Shown piece by piece: positions 33,967 through 43,269 of a stretch of DNA of 48,931 nt. Both the position numbers and the translations under genes were made by a program. The DNA is from Pseudobdellovibrionaceae bacterium (GTDB lineage Bacteria > Bdellovibrionota > Bdellovibrionia > Bdellovibrionales > Bdellovibrionaceae): NCBI GenBank assembly GCA_013359135.1, contig JABWCN010000034.1:1-48931 (forward strand). Direction: 5' to 3'. Positions within the stretch are counted from its first letter, which is position 1. The number at the start of each line of letters is the position of its first letter. The notes below the pieces were generated by a model. The model saw nothing but the letters and a program-made list of their open reading frames with translations. It did no database searches and was not told the DNA's origin.

Positions 33967-34797
33967 ATGAAGTTTAATTTTTTGACTCTTTTTCCTGAGC
34001 TCATTGAAGTGCATATGCGTTCAGGAGTTATTGGGCAAGCCATAAAGAAAAACATTATAGAATTTGAAAGCGTTAATCCCAGATTTTTTACAAAAGATAA
34101 GCATAAAACTGTTGATGATGTGCCCTATGGTGGTGGTGATGGGATGCTTATGCTTGCGGAAGTGCTTGAGAAATCCCTCCAGTCGATTCTTGAGCCTGCA
34201 CAAAAATCCAATCAGAAGGTTAAAACAGTGTACTTGTCTCCTCAGGGTAGACTTTTCAGGCAAGAGTTAATTACTGACTTTTTGAATTATGATCAAATCA
34301 ATTTCGTTTGTGGTAGATATGCAGGGGTTGATAACCGGTTTGTTATTAAAAATAATATTTCCGAATATTCACTGGGTGATTATGTGTTAAGCGGAGGAGA
34401 GCTGCCGGCACTATCGATGATGGATGCAATAGCTAGGAAAATTCCAGGAGTCTTAGGGAACCAAGAGTCCTCTGAACTGGATAGTTTTTATGAAGGTCTG
34501 TTGGAGGCGCCAAGCTTTACTCGCCCTGGAGAGTGGCAAGGTTTAGATGTACCTTCTGTTCTTATTTCTGGGCATCATGCACGCATTAAGGAATGGAAAG
34601 AATTTATGAGTGTTCTAGTCACACTAAAGAAACGACCAGAACTACTTTTATACACTCAAAGTAAATCGGCAATTTTACTACCTTCAGGAAGAAGAATAAG
34701 TTTGATAGATGTTGAGGCTTTTTATTCTAGTTTAAGTGATAAAGAAAAGATTGTCTGTGGAATTCAAGATATGGTAATTAGGGGAGATGAAAACTGA
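33967..34797 (+). CDS. trmD: tRNA (guanine-N1-)-methyltransferase TrmD
   Basis: TrmD, 276 residues, a SPOUT enzyme that makes m1G37 to prevent frameshifting. It has FNFLTLFPELI, VDDVPYGGGDGMLM, YLSPQGRLF, the trefoil-knot SAM loop YVLSGGELPALSMMDAIAR, and SFTRPGEW with VPSVLISGHH. The methyltransferase gene that follows overlaps its last 11 bases. Confidence 0.97.
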   Translation: MKFNFLTLFPELIEVHMRSGVIGQAIKKNIIEFESVNPRFFTKDKHKTVDDVPYGGGDGMLMLAEVLEKSLQSILEPAQKSNQKVKTVYLSPQGRLFRQELITDFLNYDQINFVCGRYAGVDNRFVIKNNISEYSLGDYVLSGGELPALSMMDAIARKIPGVLGNQESSELDSFYEGLLEAPSFTRPGEWQGLDVPSVLISGHHARIKEWKEFMSVLVTLKKRPELLLYTQSKSAILLPSGRRISLIDVEAFYSSLSDKEKIVCGIQDMVIRGDEN

Positions 34798-35383
34798 TAA
34801 CTTTGTTCCTCAGATGGCCATTGCTCTTGTTCACCATCCTATCGTTGATCGTGAAAAGAAAATTGTAGCAACAAATATTACTAACTTTGATATTCACGAT
34901 ATCGCAAGGGCCTCTACGGTTTATGGTGTCGATAAGTATTTTATCGTTCATCCCATGAAAGAACAGTTAATGTTTGTAGAGAGGATTTTGGATCATTGGC
35001 GCGTAGGTCAAGGTGCAAAGTTTAATCCCTACAGGAAAACAGCTTTGAATCCAGTTAGAACAGCTGAGGATATTGCTAAAGCTATAGATGCTTGGAAGAG
35101 GGAATCCCAAATCATTGAAGATCCTGTAATTATTGCAACCCATGCCCGAGCAGTTAATGGAGCAAAACCTTTGACTTTTGACGGAGCAAGGGATTTACTC
35201 TGGACACAAAAAAAACCCGTATTTGTTATCTTCGGAACTGGTTTTGGTTTAACAGATGAGTTTATGACTAATTGTCACTATGTGCTAGAAAGTATTAAGG
35301 GGGCTCCCCCTAGAGATTATAGGCACTTGTCAGTACGATCAGCGGTAAGTATCTGTCTTGACCGATTGCTAGGTCCGTGGTAG
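34787..35383 (+). CDS. SPOUT-type RNA methyltransferase (PF09936-like)
   Basis: A 198-residue protein beginning [33 protein letters not shown]-type sequence after a short leader, with [25 protein letters not shown] (SAM-binding knot region) and [24 protein letters not shown]. This matches the family found beside trmD and rplS in many deep-branching proteobacteria and Aquifex. The overlap with trmD implies coupled expression. Its RNA target is not known to me; a tRNA or rRNA substrate is inferred from context. Confidence 0.82.
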   Translation: MKTDNFVPQMAIALVHHPIVDREKKIVATNITNFDIHDIARASTVYGVDKYFIVHPMKEQLMFVERILDHWRVGQGAKFNPYRKTALNPVRTAEDIAKAIDAWKRESQIIEDPVIIATHARAVNGAKPLTFDGARDLLWTQKKPVFVIFGTGFGLTDEFMTNCHYVLESIKGAPPRDYRHLSVRSAVSICLDRLLGPW

Positions 35384-35411
35384 ACAACATGGTTTCAAAA
35401 AGGATGAACTA

Positions 35412-35828
35412 ATGACAAAACAAACAACTACAAAAAAAACACTTGGTAATAAAACTGGAAAAGCCTTAATTAGAAGAATCAGCGTAAAACCGATTAGTAA
35501 AAACATTCAAGAGTTTAATCCTGGCGACACTGTTAACGTTCACGTTAAAGTGAAAGAGGGCGAAAAAGAAAGAACTCAGGTTTTTAAAGGTGTGGTTGTT
35601 AAAATTCAAGGATCAGGATCTGCAAAATCTTTCACAGTAAGAAAAATTTCTTCTGGTGTTGGTGTTGAGAGAACTTTTCCATTTCGTAGCAGCAATCTAG
35701 AAAAAGTCGAAAAATTATCTGCAGGTAAAGTAAGAAGAGCAAAACTTTATTATTTAAGAGGCTTAAATGGTAAGGCGGCAAGAATTGAGTCTGACCTGGT
35801 AAAAACCTCAGGTAGTACTGCTGAATAG
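35412..35828 (+). CDS. rplS: 50S ribosomal protein bL19
   Basis: bL19, 138 residues, with [51 protein letters not shown] and the basic [18 protein letters not shown] tail. The N-terminal 30 residues are a Lys/Thr-rich extension compared with E. coli. AAAAAGGAT upstream is the ribosome-binding site. Confidence 0.97.
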   Translation: MTKQTTTKKTLGNKTGKALIRRISVKPISKNIQEFNPGDTVNVHVKVKEGEKERTQVFKGVVVKIQGSGSAKSFTVRKISSGVGVERTFPFRSSNLEKVEKLSAGKVRRAKLYYLRGLNGKAARIESDLVKTSGSTAE

Positions 35829-35839
35829 TTTTTTAAAAT

Positions 35840-36481
35840 TTGAAAATTCAATTATCTGAAAAACAAATTGAAAATTGGAATGAACTGCCTTATGAGTTCT
35901 TTGTTGGAACTGATGAGGTAGGCCGAGGTTGTCTAGCAGGACCTGTAGTGTCCTGCGCTGTGTTGTTTACTGACCTTTCCTTATTGTCTGAGTTTAAAGA
36001 TTCAAAAACTCTTTCTGAAAAAAAACGTGAGGCTCTCTTCGAGGAGCTTTCTTTGAAGCTGCTTTTTTCTGTGGGTATTGCTACGGTAGAAGAGATCGAT
36101 ACGATCAATATTCTTCAGGCTTCTTTGCTTTCAATGAAGCGTGCAGTGCAAGCTCTTGAATTAGAGAAAAAAGAATTAAAAAAAAGTACGAAAAAAATTT
36201 TGCTTTTGGATGGAAATCAAGTCGTTCCGGGTTTATTAGGATATGTCCAGGCTCCGGTAATTAAAGGTGATCAAAAAGTGAGCTTAATTTCTGCGGCTTC
36301 AGTTATAGCAAAAGTGTACCGCGACCGGCTTATGAAATCTCTGGCCGTGGATTTCCCTAACTATGGTTTTGAAGTACATAAGGGTTATGCCACGGAATTG
36401 CATCGCTCCTTGATAGAAAGAAATGGGCCTTCTAGGTTCCATCGACTTTCTTTCAAAGGAGTCAAAGAGTATGTACTGTGA
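35840..36481 (+). CDS. rnhB: Ribonuclease HII
   Basis: RNase HII, 213 residues, which removes ribonucleotides from DNA. The catalytic GTDEVGRGCLAGPVVSCAV carries D25 and E26; KDSKTLSEKKRE, LLLDGN and KGDQKVSLISAASVIAKVYRD follow. The reading frame offers no upstream ATG, so the start is probably the TTG at 35840, with no visible ribosome-binding site; translation may depend on rplS 11 bases upstream. It overlaps yraN by 11 bases. Confidence 0.94.
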   Translation: MKIQLSEKQIENWNELPYEFFVGTDEVGRGCLAGPVVSCAVLFTDLSLLSEFKDSKTLSEKKREALFEELSLKLLFSVGIATVEEIDTINILQASLLSMKRAVQALELEKKELKKSTKKILLLDGNQVVPGLLGYVQAPVIKGDQKVSLISAASVIAKVYRDRLMKSLAVDFPNYGFEVHKGYATELHRSLIERNGPSRFHRLSFKGVKEYVL

Positions 36482-36797
36482 GCATCTAAAGGGACTTCGT
36501 TACGAACAAATAGTTCTTTCTTATTATCTTGATAAAAATTGGATTTTGCTCGGGCAAAGAATAAAAACCCCTTTTGCTGAAGTGGATCTTTTATTAAAAC
36601 AAGGTAAACTTTTAAAGTTGATCGAGGTGAAATCATTAGGGAATGAAGCATTTATGAACTATCGAATAAGACAAAGACAAAAAGAAAGACTAATAAAGGC
36701 AGGACAGTTTTTACATTTTAAATGGAAAATGGATGTTGAGTTAGAGATTGTGTTTGTGGATAATCAAGAAGAGCTCACTATCATTCCTCTGGACTAA
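36471..36797 (+). CDS. YraN/UPF0102 family nuclease-fold protein
   Basis: A 109-residue UPF0102 protein. The restriction-endonuclease-like core is visible as AEVDLLLKQGKLLKLIEVKS, the family's (G/A)E-x-D...EVK pattern, followed by the R/K-rich helix NYRIRQRQKERLIKAG. I start at 36471 because AAAGGAG lies 10 bases upstream, inside the end of rnhB. The rnhB-yraN pairing is common. The biochemical role of the family is still poorly defined. Confidence 0.86.
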   Translation: MYCEHLKGLRYEQIVLSYYLDKNWILLGQRIKTPFAEVDLLLKQGKLLKLIEVKSLGNEAFMNYRIRQRQKERLIKAGQFLHFKWKMDVELEIVFVDNQEELTIIPLD

Positions 36798-36821
36798 TAG
36801 TTAACAAAGAAAGAGAAAATC

Positions 36822-37214
36822 ATGAAGCTAAAGTTAATGTTTTGTCATAGGACTCAAGTTAAAATTATTTTTTTGATTTTATTTTTTTTTCATCAAGCCG
36901 TTAAATCTGAAGAAATTAAAACTTTTTTATCAGCTTGTGGCTATGGAACTTTAACAGGTGCTGGTCTTGGCCTTGCTAGTTTGGTTTTTGAAAAAAAGCC
37001 TAATGAAAGTTATGGTAATATTGCAAGAGGAGCATCTTTGGGTTTGTATGGAGGAATGCTCTATGGTTGGATGTTATTGAATCAGAAATCCGTATCAAAC
37101 CAAGATTTAACTCAAAAAAAAGTAGATAGTCCTTTTACTTTTTGGGTATTTCCAGATGGTGTAGATATTGATGGAGGCGCCTCCGTGACTGGTTATTTTA
37201 TGTTTAAGTTTTAG
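36822..37214 (+). CDS. Small exported glycine-rich hypothetical protein
   Basis: A 130-residue protein with a signal peptide (IIFLILFFFHQAVKSE), then a Gly/Ala-rich stretch (GYGTLTGAGLGLASL and ARGASLGLYGGMLYGWML) that could be two short membrane-inserting glycine-zipper helices. The last 40 residues look like strands ending in VTGYFMFKF. No family recognised. It is convergent with lptD. Confidence 0.6.
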   Translation: MKLKLMFCHRTQVKIIFLILFFFHQAVKSEEIKTFLSACGYGTLTGAGLGLASLVFEKKPNESYGNIARGASLGLYGGMLYGWMLLNQKSVSNQDLTQKKVDSPFTFWVFPDGVDIDGGASVTGYFMFKF

Positions 37215-37261
37215 CGCAGTGCTATTTAGTATTTTCTCTAAAATAGCTGTAAAAATAAAAA

Positions 37262-39778
37262 TTATTTTAATATTTCATTTAGAGCTTGAATTGTTAGTGG
37301 CGGTTTGGAGTTTCCATCAAAAGTAAATTCAAAATTTAATTTTATTTCCTGCGATCCTGAAGTGGGACGATACTGAGCTAAAGTAATTAACCAACAGTCT
37401 CCTGGTGGTTTGAATTGGCTGACATAGGCCCAAGATTTTAAGCGATCATTAAAATTATTATTCAAACTTCTGGCATCGTATACGAATTGGCCAATAATAT
37501 TAAAATACTTGGTTAAGAGTCCTGTTTTAAAAATATAGTCTTCAGTGGTTTTATCAGCTACGACTTCTTGTCCAGGAACAATTTGGTGGGATTTTACAAG
37601 TTTTAATTCGTAAAAGTTTCCGTAAGAGTTTGTAAACTTCACGCTTGAGTCAATGTTAGTGACTTTTTGATAAGGGAAGTAGTTGAATAGAGAAGCTGTT
37701 GTGAATTGATCTAAATTTACATCTAAATAGGCAGCTATATTTGACCATGGTTGCTTATTGGCGGTGTTAAGGCTTGCTTGGTAGACATCAAAAGACTGAG
37801 ACAATGCAAAGCTGGCAAGTTGATTATAAACGGGAGTATTGTTGTTACTCCATTTTTTTTCAGTAAGTCTTTGAACGATAGAGAATGTTACAATTTCTCG
37901 TTCTAAATTTCTGTCTAGGTAGTCAAACTGAAGCCCATAAGCTGAGTTTAAGTCTCCATCAGAAATGCCATTTTGGCTGGTAAAAGGAACATCTAAGGCA
38001 GAGTCATTATCAAATCCCCAGAAGGGATGCTTCTTTTTTTCTATCCAGGGGGTTTTGGAATAAACAATTTGAGGTATAATTTCATGTCGATATTTATTAC
38101 TTTTGATATCATCAGAAGTTGAATAAACACGAGTGAATTGAGTTCTTGCTCCTAGTTCTGCTTTTAAATAACGACGATAAACATCTGAGTTGTTTTCTAT
38201 TGGAAATTGATACTGAGTTTCTCTGTAAGTCAATTTAGGTAGTACATCGAAGGTGTCCCTGAAGTTCATTGGATAGGCGATAGAGGGTTTGAAGTCGATG
38301 CGTTGGCCTTTCCTGATCAAATCTCTGTAGGGTGTGAATTCTGCGTCTTGAATAAGTTGGCAATTGGGGTCACGGTCATAGATAGGCGATTTACAGGTGT
38401 TAGTTAGGTAGCGCGTTTTTAGTTCAGTGTCATAAGTCAGATCATCATAGGCCTTACCTGCACGAGTCAGGTTTAAATAGTTTAAATCCCAATTATAAAT
38501 AAATCCTGTCTCTCCAATGAGCTCAGGCATTTTAGAGATAGAGATTTCTGGGGCTCTGTGAACGCTGTCATCATTATCAGCTAGGGGGTCACTTTTTAGT
38601 AAATTGATGTGATAGCTCGTGTCTAGATGGTAGTGCATAGTTTCAGTATTTTTACTTAGACTCATTCGGTTTTCAAAAGAGGGTTCATTGTGATTTCTTG
38701 TTTCTTTGGAGAAATCTTTGGGATATTGCAAATCACTGGCGTTATTAATTTGTAAACGGTGAGTATAGTCATTTGGTAAGGCCATGTAATGATCATATTT
38801 TAGGAACCAGCGGTTGAATCCAATTCCTTTTTCAGACTGATTTTTAAAAGTGTTAACTCGATCTTCATTTTGAAAAACTTTATCCCGCAGCCAGGCTGTA
38901 TTGAATTCTCCGTAACTATCGTTATTAGAAACAAAGCGATAATTAAATAAACTCTTTGGGCCTCTGAGCTCATAGTTTTTAAATGTATAAGTCAAATCTT
39001 GATTTCTAGAGATAACATAAAAAAACGGTTGTGAAATCGTTAGTCCTCCAGATTGTGAAGATTCAAAGTCTGGAGTTAGAAGTCCAGTTTGTCTATCACT
39101 TTTTAGTGGAACAATTAAATAGGGCAGCCAAAAAACAGGAATATTCCCGAATCTTAATATCGAGTTTTTGATGTAGGCATAGCCTCCAAGTTCAGCCCTG
39201 ATTTGTGAACCTTGAAAGTTCCACGAAGCCGGACAATTATTACAAGTGGTATAGTCAGCTTGCTGAACGAAGTAGTCATCCTCACCAGTTTTGTTAATTA
39301 ACTCACCCTCAAAGATAACATTTCCAGACTGAACAAATCCTTTCGATATCAATCCTGTGTTAGCTTCATAATCAAACCAAATCTGATCTCCACCGATGAC
39401 TGATTTGGTGTGAGTCATAATCACTCGACCTTGGAAATGAATACGTTTGGCTCGTAGGTGTATTTTGGCATTGTCAGCTTGAATATGATACTCATTATAG
39501 ACGATTTGAACATTACCTTTGAGATCAACAATTTCACTTTCGTTGTCTCGGTCTAGTGAGTCAGCTTGAATCAGCAGACCTTGAATTTTAGCAGAAAAAG
39601 AGCTTTCTTTGTTTGCATGTTTCGGATCGTCAAGATTTTTTGAGTTTTGAGCTTTTAAATCATCTGCGTAGAGAAAAGCAAAGCACCAAAAAAATAACAC
39701 CAAAAAACTAATTTTTTGGCATATCAAGTAAATTTGGTCATAGTAAGAACGATAGTTTAGAAACCCTGTGTGTTTCAT
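37262..39778 (-). CDS. lptD: LPS-assembly protein LptD
   Basis: An 838-residue LptD, the outer-membrane barrel that inserts LPS into the outer leaflet with LptE. After a long hydrophobic signal region (about 22-45) the periplasmic jellyroll (OstA/LptA-like, residues 65-165) has VDLKGNVQIVYNEYHIQADNA-type repeats. The barrel begins near FGNIPVFWLPYLIVPLKSDRQTGLL, the classic LptD segment. Cysteines C179 and C182 (TTCNNCPASW) and a C-terminal Cys (GDCWLI) are candidates for the disulfides needed for function. It is transcribed alone, away from the STAS gene. Confidence 0.95.
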   Translation of the reverse strand: MKHTGFLNYRSYYDQIYLICQKISFLVLFFWCFAFLYADDLKAQNSKNLDDPKHANKESSFSAKIQGLLIQADSLDRDNESEIVDLKGNVQIVYNEYHIQADNAKIHLRAKRIHFQGRVIMTHTKSVIGGDQIWFDYEANTGLISKGFVQSGNVIFEGELINKTGEDDYFVQQADYTTCNNCPASWNFQGSQIRAELGGYAYIKNSILRFGNIPVFWLPYLIVPLKSDRQTGLLTPDFESSQSGGLTISQPFFYVISRNQDLTYTFKNYELRGPKSLFNYRFVSNNDSYGEFNTAWLRDKVFQNEDRVNTFKNQSEKGIGFNRWFLKYDHYMALPNDYTHRLQINNASDLQYPKDFSKETRNHNEPSFENRMSLSKNTETMHYHLDTSYHINLLKSDPLADNDDSVHRAPEISISKMPELIGETGFIYNWDLNYLNLTRAGKAYDDLTYDTELKTRYLTNTCKSPIYDRDPNCQLIQDAEFTPYRDLIRKGQRIDFKPSIAYPMNFRDTFDVLPKLTYRETQYQFPIENNSDVYRRYLKAELGARTQFTRVYSTSDDIKSNKYRHEIIPQIVYSKTPWIEKKKHPFWGFDNDSALDVPFTSQNGISDGDLNSAYGLQFDYLDRNLEREIVTFSIVQRLTEKKWSNNNTPVYNQLASFALSQSFDVYQASLNTANKQPWSNIAAYLDVNLDQFTTASLFNYFPYQKVTNIDSSVKFTNSYGNFYELKLVKSHQIVPGQEVVADKTTEDYIFKTGLLTKYFNIIGQFVYDARSLNNNFNDRLKSWAYVSQFKPPGDCWLITLAQYRPTSGSQEIKLNFEFTFDGNSKPPLTIQALNEILK

Positions 39779-39963
39779 CTGTAAAATAGAATCATTTACT
39801 AGGTATTTTGTCGAGTTGAAAGTGGTTGTGACTAAAAAATGGGCTGGAAATGAAAACTTTGTGATGGATTTAGTGTGTTTCAGGAAATGGTACTGAGGAA
39901 AAACTTATTCAAAGCCCAGTTGATTGATTTGTTCTTTTTCCGATGAGAACTTTAAGAGGTGTT

Positions 39964-40290
39964 ATGAGAACAGAGCTAATTGAAACAGTTACAGGCTATC
40001 AAATTAATATGATTGGAAGACTTGATCTCTTAAAAACTAATTTTTTACGTGAAGTCTTGATAAAAGATTTTAAAAATAAAAGAATTGTGTTCAATTTTTC
40101 ATCTTTAAGTTTTGTTGGATCTAATGGCATTCTGTTATTTTTTGCCGTTATTAACGATCTTTATATGAGTCATCAGATTCAATCAGAAGTTATTGGTCTA
40201 AGTGAAGATTTTAAAAAAATTGTAATCATAGATAAGTATCCTCATCTAAAATTTGACTTTGTCAACCAAGGACATGCTTCACTAGGATAA
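39964..40290 (+). CDS. STAS-domain protein (anti-sigma factor antagonist-like)
   Basis: A 108-residue single STAS domain. The region FNFSSLSFVGSNGILLFF carries the conserved Ser (position of the phospho-Ser in SpoIIAA), but the aspartate that usually precedes it is absent. The start at 39964 has AGAGG four bases upstream; an ATG at 39943 is the alternative. Its partner kinase or anti-sigma factor is not in the window. It converges on the coiled-coil gene with a nine-base overlap. Confidence 0.8.
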   Translation: MRTELIETVTGYQINMIGRLDLLKTNFLREVLIKDFKNKRIVFNFSSLSFVGSNGILLFFAVINDLYMSHQIQSEVIGLSEDFKKIVIIDKYPHLKFDFVNQGHASLG

Positions 40291-41355
40291 GCTTTTAGCT
40301 GTATTAAAGTTTTGACTTAGCTCTATGTTTATTTTTTCAAGAGAGTTGATGGCCGATTTAAGCTTTTCATTCTCGTTATTTTTTTGCTCCCAAAGAAATT
40401 GCATGGTTTCTAGTTGTTTGTCTTTATTGCTTACATTTTCTTTGAGAATTTTAGTTTCTTCGATCAGAGTTTTTATGGAAAGCTTTAGGTCTTCACTTTC
40501 TGTAAAGTATTTGTATTCATTTCTTGTAAGTTCTTGGATTTTACTTTTTTTGGAGGAAAGCTCAGTTTCAAATTCTTCACGTTTTTGTTTGAAAAATCTT
40601 TCGAGCTCAATAAATTTATTTTCTGTTTCTAAAAATCTTTGATGGTAATCTTCATGTTCTTGAATTTTAGATTCAAGATTTTTATTTTGCTCCTTGAGAT
40701 CTCTCAAAGTATTTGAAAGCTCTGAAACTTGTTCTTCGTAATGATTTAGGGTGTTTTCAAATTTTCTTCTATCAATATCTGTTTGGAATTGAAAGTTTTT
40801 AATAACTTCACCGAGCTGGTTTTTAAGTTCTATAATTTGAACATCTTTGTGTTCTAATTGAGAGCTTATTTTTTCGTTTTGAGTTTCAAGAGACTTTGAA
40901 TACTCTTTAAGTTGTTTGAAATAGGGTTTAACCTGTGTATTTATTTTCTCTTGGTATTTTTTTAATCTTGCCACTTCCAGTTTTAATTCTTCTTCTCTGG
41001 TAGCGATCATTTCATATTGAACTTTATAAATTTCAACTTGCTCAGACATTTGCTGAAAAGAAATTTTTAACTTTTTTTCTTTGTCATTGGATAGGTATAT
41101 TTGATCATGCAAACTTTGATTTTTTTCCTCTAATTCTTTAAGCTGTCTCCTGAGTTGTTCAATTTCATTTTCTGAAAGAGATAGTCGCCTGAGGCTAATT
41201 TTTAGTTTTTCATTGGCTAGCTCGTGCATTTGAAAAAGAGTTTCAAGTGATTTGGAATTTGAATTCCTAGTTGTCTCATGAAATGAAGTACTTTCGGGAG
41301 AGTTTAAAGAATCTACATTCACTGCTTGGCCATGTATTATGTTGTAATCTTCCAT
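40282..41355 (-). CDS. Long coiled-coil protein
   Basis: A 357-residue protein that, after about 40 Ser/Asn-rich residues, is heptad-patterned and rich in Glu, Lys, Gln and Leu nearly to its end, with no membrane segment and no recognised domain. A structural or scaffold role (such as gliding/polarity or cytoskeletal filaments) is conceivable, but only the coiled coil is visible. It is divergent from the helical membrane protein gene at 41446. Confidence 0.75.
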   Translation of the reverse strand: MEDYNIIHGQAVNVDSLNSPESTSFHETTRNSNSKSLETLFQMHELANEKLKISLRRLSLSENEIEQLRRQLKELEEKNQSLHDQIYLSNDKEKKLKISFQQMSEQVEIYKVQYEMIATREEELKLEVARLKKYQEKINTQVKPYFKQLKEYSKSLETQNEKISSQLEHKDVQIIELKNQLGEVIKNFQFQTDIDRRKFENTLNHYEEQVSELSNTLRDLKEQNKNLESKIQEHEDYHQRFLETENKFIELERFFKQKREEFETELSSKKSKIQELTRNEYKYFTESEDLKLSIKTLIEETKILKENVSNKDKQLETMQFLWEQKNNENEKLKSAINSLEKINIELSQNFNTAKSLS

Positions 41356-41445
41356 GATATAAGTTTCTCAAAACGAAGCATTTTTAACAACCTTAGGTCC
41401 TAAATCTAGACTTAAGACTCTGACCTTAGGTCCGATAAGAGGTCC

Positions 41446-42003
41446 ATGGGTGAGTTAAAGCTTAATCAGGAAGTTAAAAAAACAGCTGATTTTGGAGTTG
41501 ATGCTAGCGACTTTGGTTCGTCAGACTCCTTAAGGTATCGTGTATTAACTCAAGTCGCTGCAGAACTTTATGAACAGGCCATTGAAGATTTAAAAAAATA
41601 TTATGCTCTTGAAAGTGATTACCCAACCTTCAAAAAGAAAATTGAACGTTTTATAAATCACTCCATTGACTTAATTTTTGCGATCAAAGCAAAAAGAAAT
41701 TTTCCAGGAATTAATCAGTTGACTAGAGCTAAGCAACAAGAACTCAGAGAGCGCTTTAAAGAGCATTTCAAAGAACTTGTTTACATGCTTAAAAGAATTG
41801 AAAAAATTGAAAAAGACTTACAAGTTGAAGATGCGCGAAGCACTATTTATGTGATTAAAGCCTTTTGGGTTTCTGCGATTGTTTTGATGATGACTTGGTT
41901 TTTAGTTGAAATTTTTAGAGGCCTGGCGATTACAGGCCTTGTAGTTATTACAGATTACTCTGAGAAAATTTTGGATTATTTAGCTAAACTGTTTGGGTTA
42001 TAA
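41446..42003 (+). CDS. Hypothetical helical protein with a C-terminal membrane segment
   Basis: A 185-residue protein: mostly charged alpha-helices (residues 35-130), then a hydrophobic helix (FWVSAIVLMMTWFLVEIF) and a second amphipathic hydrophobic stretch. Start supported by AAGAGG four bases upstream. No family recognised. It shares a short intergenic promoter region with the divergent coiled-coil gene, a hint of shared regulation. Confidence 0.7.
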   Translation: MGELKLNQEVKKTADFGVDASDFGSSDSLRYRVLTQVAAELYEQAIEDLKKYYALESDYPTFKKKIERFINHSIDLIFAIKAKRNFPGINQLTRAKQQELRERFKEHFKELVYMLKRIEKIEKDLQVEDARSTIYVIKAFWVSAIVLMMTWFLVEIFRGLAITGLVVITDYSEKILDYLAKLFGL

Positions 42004-42010
42004 GTTGACC

Positions 42011-43201
42011 TTACTTTATTTGGCTATAGAGAGCTTTTAAGATCATCAAATTAGCTCCACCTTCGAGTTTTTTTCCGTTCACAAAAATGGAGGGTGTGCC
42101 AGAGATACCACCTTTAACACCTTCTTGAGCTGCACTTTTTACCCAGTTTTCAGTGTCTTCCAATTGCATACAGGATTTAAGTTTCTCGCAATTTTCAGGT
42201 TTTAGCTCACAGAGTATTTTGTCAGCCTCTTCAGCAGTGTTAACGTAATGGAGTTTCTCTTGGTTTTCAAAGATGTATTCGTGGTACTCCCACCCTGCAG
42301 AAAACTCTTTTTGTGCACAATAAGAAGCAGCCGCCAACCTACATCGAACACCATTACCCTTGTTTTGAGAATCAATTCCCGGATTGCAAATTCCATCAAG
42401 AGGGTAGGGTTTAAAAACTAATCTAGCATCACTATGACTAGCAATAAAAGTTTTTAAAGGAGTCAGTGCTGTTTTGCAGTGAGGGCAAAGGTAATCTGCA
42501 AATTCAACAATTTCAAATTTTGTAGTCTCATTGCCAGCAATTAAGCCTTTGTTCTTATCAAAATCAACGACAGGTCTTTTTTCCCAAAGAGAAAGGCTTT
42601 CAGCTATGAAAAGATCAAGTCTTTCGCCAACGAAGCGTTTTTCAATATTCCAGTGAATATAAAAACCTAATAGTGGAATGCTTAAGAATAAGCCCAGACT
42701 GGCCTTATTCTTGTTAAAAAGGTAAGAGATATCTTGAAAAAATAATCCGGAGGCATCGTTTTTTATAACCAGAAAATAAGCTACTAAATTTGTTAATGAA
42801 AGAAAGTAGGTGCCAATACAGAAAGGACAAAAAACTTTTAAAACAAAAGTAGAAATGCTGCCCATGATGAGAGAGACTAAAAAAGTAAAAATAGATAAAT
42901 AGTAACCATACCTAAATGGACGTTTGGAATCCTGGGAGTTAATAAACAAATTCAAGGATAAGATGAAAATCACTAAATTTGTGAGGACTCCTAAAAGAGC
43001 TATGGGAACCCCAAAAAGCTCGGCATAGGAGCTTGTAGATGTGACATCGCAGTTGAACTTGTCGTTTATGTTACAAAGGTTTGAGGTACTAAAACCATAC
43101 TTAAGTCCATAGTATTTGTAGGTTAAGTAAGCGTGAAGAACTGAGGCTATTAGAGTTGAAAAAATTGAGAAAGAAATTATTTTTTTACTTTTTGTTTCCA
43201 T
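42011..43201 (-). CDS. VKOR-DsbA-like fusion protein (disulfide-forming enzyme)
   Basis: A 396-residue membrane protein. The N-terminal VKOR part has four or five helices with loop cysteines C43 and C51 and the active CPFC at 125-128 (VFCPFCIGTYF). A periplasmic thioredoxin-fold domain follows with the CPHC site at 239-242 (FADYLCPHCKTAL) and the cis-Pro segment GISGTPSIFVNGKKLEGG. VKOR regenerates the thioredoxin domain by passing electrons to quinone, replacing DsbB. Extra cysteines in the DsbA part (C267 region CNPG, CRLAAASYC, CELKPENCEKLKSC) are typical of this family. Its substrates may include the cysteine-rich pseudopilins and LptD in this window (inference). Confidence 0.92.
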   Translation of the reverse strand: METKSKKIISFSIFSTLIASVLHAYLTYKYYGLKYGFSTSNLCNINDKFNCDVTSTSSYAELFGVPIALLGVLTNLVIFILSLNLFINSQDSKRPFRYGYYLSIFTFLVSLIMGSISTFVLKVFCPFCIGTYFLSLTNLVAYFLVIKNDASGLFFQDISYLFNKNKASLGLFLSIPLLGFYIHWNIEKRFVGERLDLFIAESLSLWEKRPVVDFDKNKGLIAGNETTKFEIVEFADYLCPHCKTALTPLKTFIASHSDARLVFKPYPLDGICNPGIDSQNKGNGVRCRLAAASYCAQKEFSAGWEYHEYIFENQEKLHYVNTAEEADKILCELKPENCEKLKSCMQLEDTENWVKSAAQEGVKGGISGTPSIFVNGKKLEGGANLMILKALYSQIK

Positions 43202-43269
43202 GGGTTAATGAGAACATAAAAGAGTTTTAAGTGGAATGAAAATTTTTGAAGTGGTATCGGAGATGCGGA

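Noticed and set aside
37221-37247. Inverted repeat GCTATTT/AAATAGC between convergent genes as a terminator
   Set aside because: Seven weak pairs, 13-base loop and no proper U-tract; termination here is possible but not supported.
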